The notes under the pieces were generated by a model. It was not told where the DNA came from and did no database searches. It was given only the letters and a program-made list of their open reading frames with translations. Shown here piece after piece: positions 60,284-64,000 of a stretch of 64,000 nt of DNA (positions within the stretch are counted from its first letter, which is position 1; every line of letters begins with the position of its first letter). The position numbers and the translations under genes were made by a program. Origin of the DNA: Urophycis tenuis. Lineage: Eukaryota; Chordata; Actinopteri; Gadiformes; Phycidae. The stretch covers positions 6,703,492-6,767,491 of the forward strand of contig JAXIVH010000018.1 of NCBI GenBank assembly GCA_036785325.1. Direction: 5' to 3'.

Positions 60284-61889
60284 GTATGGAGATGCTCAGC
60301 ACATGTTCCCTTGCATGGTACTTCACAAACCCTCACTCCCCCATTAGTAATTCCCACATATTATGCTCAATGCCCTGGGGAGCCTAGCAGCAGGGAGATC
60401 ACCGTAAGTGGGACGGCCAACAGACCTGGGAAGAGGTCCCAGAGTGCCCCAGACCAGCATGACTCCCTGGGAGAACCAACCATCTTCTTACCTCAGGTTA
60501 CGTACAGAGTTGTACCGCCACGTTGTAGCTGCGAGCCCGCCCTAGCGTCACGATAGATGTTACTTTACTTACCTTACTTTACTTAAAGACTAATTACATC
60601 CCCATGCAGTAGATCTCCCCAGTGGTACAGTATAAGTCATTGTTGTGTAAGTGGAATGATTCAGGTCTACAACAAGGAAGGCCGTTTACAGTTTCACATG
60701 AGGATGTCAGGTGTTTCACAGACGCAGTAGCTACGATCACAATAGCGAAACACATGTTGACTCTAGCTCAGGCAAGGACTGCTTATTCTTGTCCACGCTA
60801 TATATGATCCATAAATCAACCATTACCAATATCTCCTGATTATCAGTAGCGCCAAACCTGAGGGTGGGCTAGCCCACCCGCACGCCAGTACAAATAATAT
60901 AAACCGGTTAATCTATTAATATCAGTAATTATGATATCATGATGTGATTCTTATGTGTAGCTGTAACAGCAGTACCATTGTACAGCTGGAGGCACCAGAT
61001 GAAATGAACGTTTCATTGATAGACAGGAAGCAGCAAAATCCAGCGACACCCACACATTTTCATTTATTTTGTTGGTTACTTGCCTTCAAATGTAATTAAA
61101 ATAGATCCCCCGTTGGAAAACATCTAAGAAGGGGTTTAGATAATTAAAATATAAAGTCATCCACTTCAGAGCCTTTGAGGACATGCTAGATTGGTATAAT
61201 TGTTTGCTGAGCAGCATATTGTGTTGACTCTCCAGGTGGGTCCATTTTTGCAAAAAAATAAATGCAATTTGTGCACTGAAACCCTAGCCATTGTTTGTTT
61301 GTGGATATGTTGTTGGGGTTCATGTGAGAGTGAGCATTACAGTGCCTATACATGTATACATAGGTACAGCTGCCACATAATATAATTGATGTGCATGGTG
61401 TGATTCACTCTCGTGCAAGAGAATGTATAAATATAGATATAGAAGTCTTAACCTTGTTGTTGTTGCTACTTTTACTTCCGCTAGATTGTTAAGTAAGATC
61501 TTCTTCTTGGCATGCGAATATGGCATACACAAAACCTCTTCCAAAATCACATCAGATTCATGTATTTGAAATCAGACACACCTGAATGATGAAGGCATCC
61601 TGAAGGATGGAGGAAGGAGGATGTCTTCCTCATGGTTCAAACAAGACATTAGTGAATCTTCTAATTGTGACAACTACATTATGAATCATTTGAAGCATGA
61701 TGGCTTTCAGGACAAAGTGGCTTTGTGAAATAGCTTTTATTGCAAATGTCAATCTGTTCCACGTTTGTACAGCAAAAGTCTAAATATGAAATCATATTAT
61801 AGAGTTTGGGTCGTTCAGCCTAGTGAACCAGCAAAACAATTCATCATCAAAAATTAGCCTTTTTTTTTTAATTGTACTTGAGTAAACTT
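60284..61889. other. Unannotated spacer
   Basis: About 1.6 kb with no recognised gene or element; the longest frame (60275-60556, 93 codons) matches no family I know. Confidence 0.5.
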
Positions 61890-62250
61890 ACTCAAGAATT
61901 GTTGAGATGAAAGTCAGAATCTTCAAGAAACAAAGTCGGAAATAATATCTGAGATTAAAGTCAGAATTTCTGAAAAATGAAAGTCAAAATCTTTGAGGGA
62001 AAAAGTCAGAAATAATTTCTGAGATTAAAGTCAGAAATGTGCCAGAAACAGCGGCAGTGGGCTACGAGTCACTCCCTCCAGCCACAGGACGGCATAAGAA
62101 GGGCGTTGGGAAGCCATGACTGCATCAGATGATCAGATGATGGTGTTCATCTTGTAGGCCTGGGTTCAGCTTGATTGCCTAGAAACACAAAGATTTCTGA
62201 CTCTTTTTTCTCAGAAATTCAAACTTTAATCTCAGAAATGTGGACTTTAA
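61890..62250. repeat. Inverted repeats of a CTGAGATTAAAGTCAGAA motif
   Basis: The motif occurs three to four times on the plus strand between 61900 and 62040 (for example GAGATTAAAGTCAGAATTTC and AATTTCTGAGATTAAAGTCA). It occurs in reverse orientation at about 62188-62240 (TTTAATCTCAGAAATG, TTTCTGACTC). The two clusters enclose about 150 bp of unrelated sequence, giving a fold-back arrangement. Confidence 0.75.
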
Positions 62251-62814
62251 TATTAGACAATCTGTAATAATTGATCTATATTTTCTCTTCATGTGGCCCT
62301 AATCCTCTGCTATAGATGTCAGTGCCGTCATCATTCAGCTTTTCTTGGTTTTTATTATTTGAATCATGGTGATGGTTGCCCCTGCTCGTCATGGCTCCAG
62401 TGAGGTCAAACGTTTGGTTTGGCAATCGCTTTCATCATTGGTACAAATCTTATTATCTTATAGTTAGATGTTGTTGGTTCTGCCATTCAGTAGGTTATTT
62501 GTTTACCGAATTAATTTCAGTTAATTTAAAAAATAAAGCAAAGGTCATATTCCCATATAATTGTCCTTGAGAGTGACTGTTTGTTTGTAAAAATACTATG
62601 ATGACATGACTAAGGCAGCAACACATGTGGCTGTGAACAAGCCCTCATTATAATATTTGCTTATATTAGTTTTTAACAATGATTTTAATTTTGTTTGTAA
62701 TATCACACTTTATGTCTCACTTTATGTTTGCTTACATTGTTTTCTAATTATAGTCACTGTTAGGTTTGGTTTGTTTGTTCATGCACCTTCTACATCAAAA
62801 CAAATTTCTTGATG

Positions 62815-62867
62815 GTGTAAAATCCTTCCTGGCAATAAAACTGTTTCTGATTCTGATTCTGATATAC
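62815..62867 (+). repeat. Retroposon 3' tail with (TTCTGA)n
   Basis: GTGTAAAATCCTTCCTGGCA and ATAAAACTG are followed by TTTCTGATTCTGATTCTGA, a pattern common at the 3' ends of fish non-LTR elements or SINEs. The upstream body is not recognised. Confidence 0.5.
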
Positions 62868-63126
62868 AGAAAACCGATTACAGATTAAAATGAGGATGAA
62901 ATACTTCATCCACCTTTATGTATATTTACTATATGTATATTTATTTGTATATTTATATTTAGGGACAGTAATTATCACTAGACATGTTTTCAATTAAATC
63001 GTTTGTTAATCTTCAAAAGGTTCAAACAACAGACAGACATGTGCAATAGCTGCTTTGGTCCACAGACATTGTGGACCAGCTAACTGAAACAACTTTTGCC
63101 TTTCCTTTTGTCTGTTTATGTCAGCG

Positions 63127-64000
63127 TCAATCAAAAAAGGCTGACATTCATTTTATTCTCAGTGGAAAATGCTATATTCTAGGAAAATGTCTAGCTAGAA
63201 TATAGTGACGTTTCTAGCGCTATATATTTTTTTATATTATATTTCAGTCTTTGTTCAGTGAATGTATCAGATTTTTTTTTAATTTTGTTTTCATGAATAG
63301 TCTGTTGCTATAGTGATTTCAGAATCAGAAGTGGCTTCATTGCCAAGTAAGTTTAACACAAACAAGGAATTTGCCACATTATAAACATCAATAGAAAATA
63401 GAAAGAAAGTAAACCATGTGTACTGTAAGTCAATAAACATAAATATCAAATAGAAACATCAAGCATAAAAATACAATATGTACAATATTTGAAGAATGTA
63501 GATACTCAACAGTCTTCATACTCATGCTCATCATTTGAAAGTGCTGTACAGTTTGTACATGTGTAAAATGTGGACCATGGAATGTGCAGATGTTCACATA
63601 TGTTCACTTGATTGATTCCATTTATGCTTCAAAACCTCAGAAGCGGTATTCATTTGTCATTATTATTTTGTTAAACAAAATGCTGTCATGAAATGAACCT
63701 CTGGACTCATAATCACCAGGTCACCCTGAAAAAAGGTCTGACTACTGAGGGCAGCAGCACAGCACTGAGGCTGTCGTGAACCCAGAGAGGAAGAAGAACT
63801 ACGTCATCCCCCGGGCACTCTACAGTCCACGTTGCTATTAAAAGAACATCAGCAGTTATGTAAAAAACATAACAGCCCAGATAACGACGCAGTACAAAAA
63901 CAATGATGTAAACAACATGCAACATGGTCTAAGTTATTACAGCGTCTAAAGCAAACACTATAAGTTCAACGCACCACAGAAGAATATTTTAATTTCAGCT
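63127..64000 (-). mobile_element. DNA-transposon-like TIR element, copy 2 (cut by window end)
   Basis: Reverse-orientation counterpart of the element at 40.69-41.66 kb. Its near end GGCTGACATTCATTTTATTC (63139) matches the terminal repeat of copy 1. From 63497 to 63957 the two copies differ at only about a dozen positions plus small indels, and they share the same 70-codon frame (63925-63713 minus). Outside that core the similarity drops sharply. A short inverted repeat (CTATATTCTAG/CTAGAATATAG, about 63172-63205) lies near the end. The other end lies beyond the window. Confidence 0.72.

Overview
This window looks like intergenic DNA from a ray-finned (teleost) fish. The signs are very dense dinucleotide microsatellites (CA/GT, GA), several long minisatellites, and fossils of the retrotransposon families common in fish: an L2-like LINE, an RTE/Rex3-like 3' end, an L1/Tx1-type ORF1, a second APE-endonuclease LINE, a DIRS-like tyrosine-recombinase element, a Ty3/Gypsy element and a tRNA-headed SINE. 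I could not identify any host protein-coding gene, rRNA, functional tRNA or CRISPR array. Most of the longest open frames are by-products of tandem repeats. For example, three overlapping frames of 405-466 codons lie over an 11-bp repeat at 9.2-10.2 kb, and frames on both strands lie over a 51-bp repeat at 20.2-20.9 kb.

Layout. 0-13 kb: microsatellites, a 764-bp fold-back element with a perfect 54-bp palindrome at its centre, an RTE-like LINE 3' end, a SINE inside a minisatellite, and a 1-kb polypurine minisatellite. 13.5-16.1 kb: a GC-box-rich minisatellite followed by a decayed DIRS-like element in which reverse transcriptase, RNase H and tyrosine recombinase can still be read in order across frameshifts. 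17.2-21.4 kb: a divergent copy of a TIR element, a cluster of inverted repeats, an 850-bp solo LTR, a near-homogeneous 51-bp minisatellite and a MITE with a 9-bp target duplication. 23.2-23.7 kb: a second MITE-like unit and a perfect hairpin. 27.9-31.8 kb: a long inverted repeat and two LINE fossils on the minus strand. 35.7-37.2 kb: a 23-bp minisatellite and a 928-bp solo LTR. 40.7-41.7 kb and 63.1 kb to the window end: two copies of one TIR element in opposite orientation. 46.4-49.8 kb: a nearly full-length L2-like LINE. 50.7-51.1 kb: a 369-bp solo LTR. 56.4-58.3 kb: a Ty3/Gypsy remnant with its 3' LTR. 59.3-60.3 kb: a 25-bp minisatellite.

None of the elements appears able to move by itself. 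The L2-like element keeps a continuous endonuclease frame and a YADD box, but its reverse transcriptase is split by frameshifts. The best-supported new observations are the three solo LTRs, each bounded by a target-site duplication visible in the sequence, the DIRS-like fossil, and the inverted TIR-element pair with a strongly conserved core. Family assignments rest on motif recognition by eye, with no database search. I found no candidate for a new host-encoded system.
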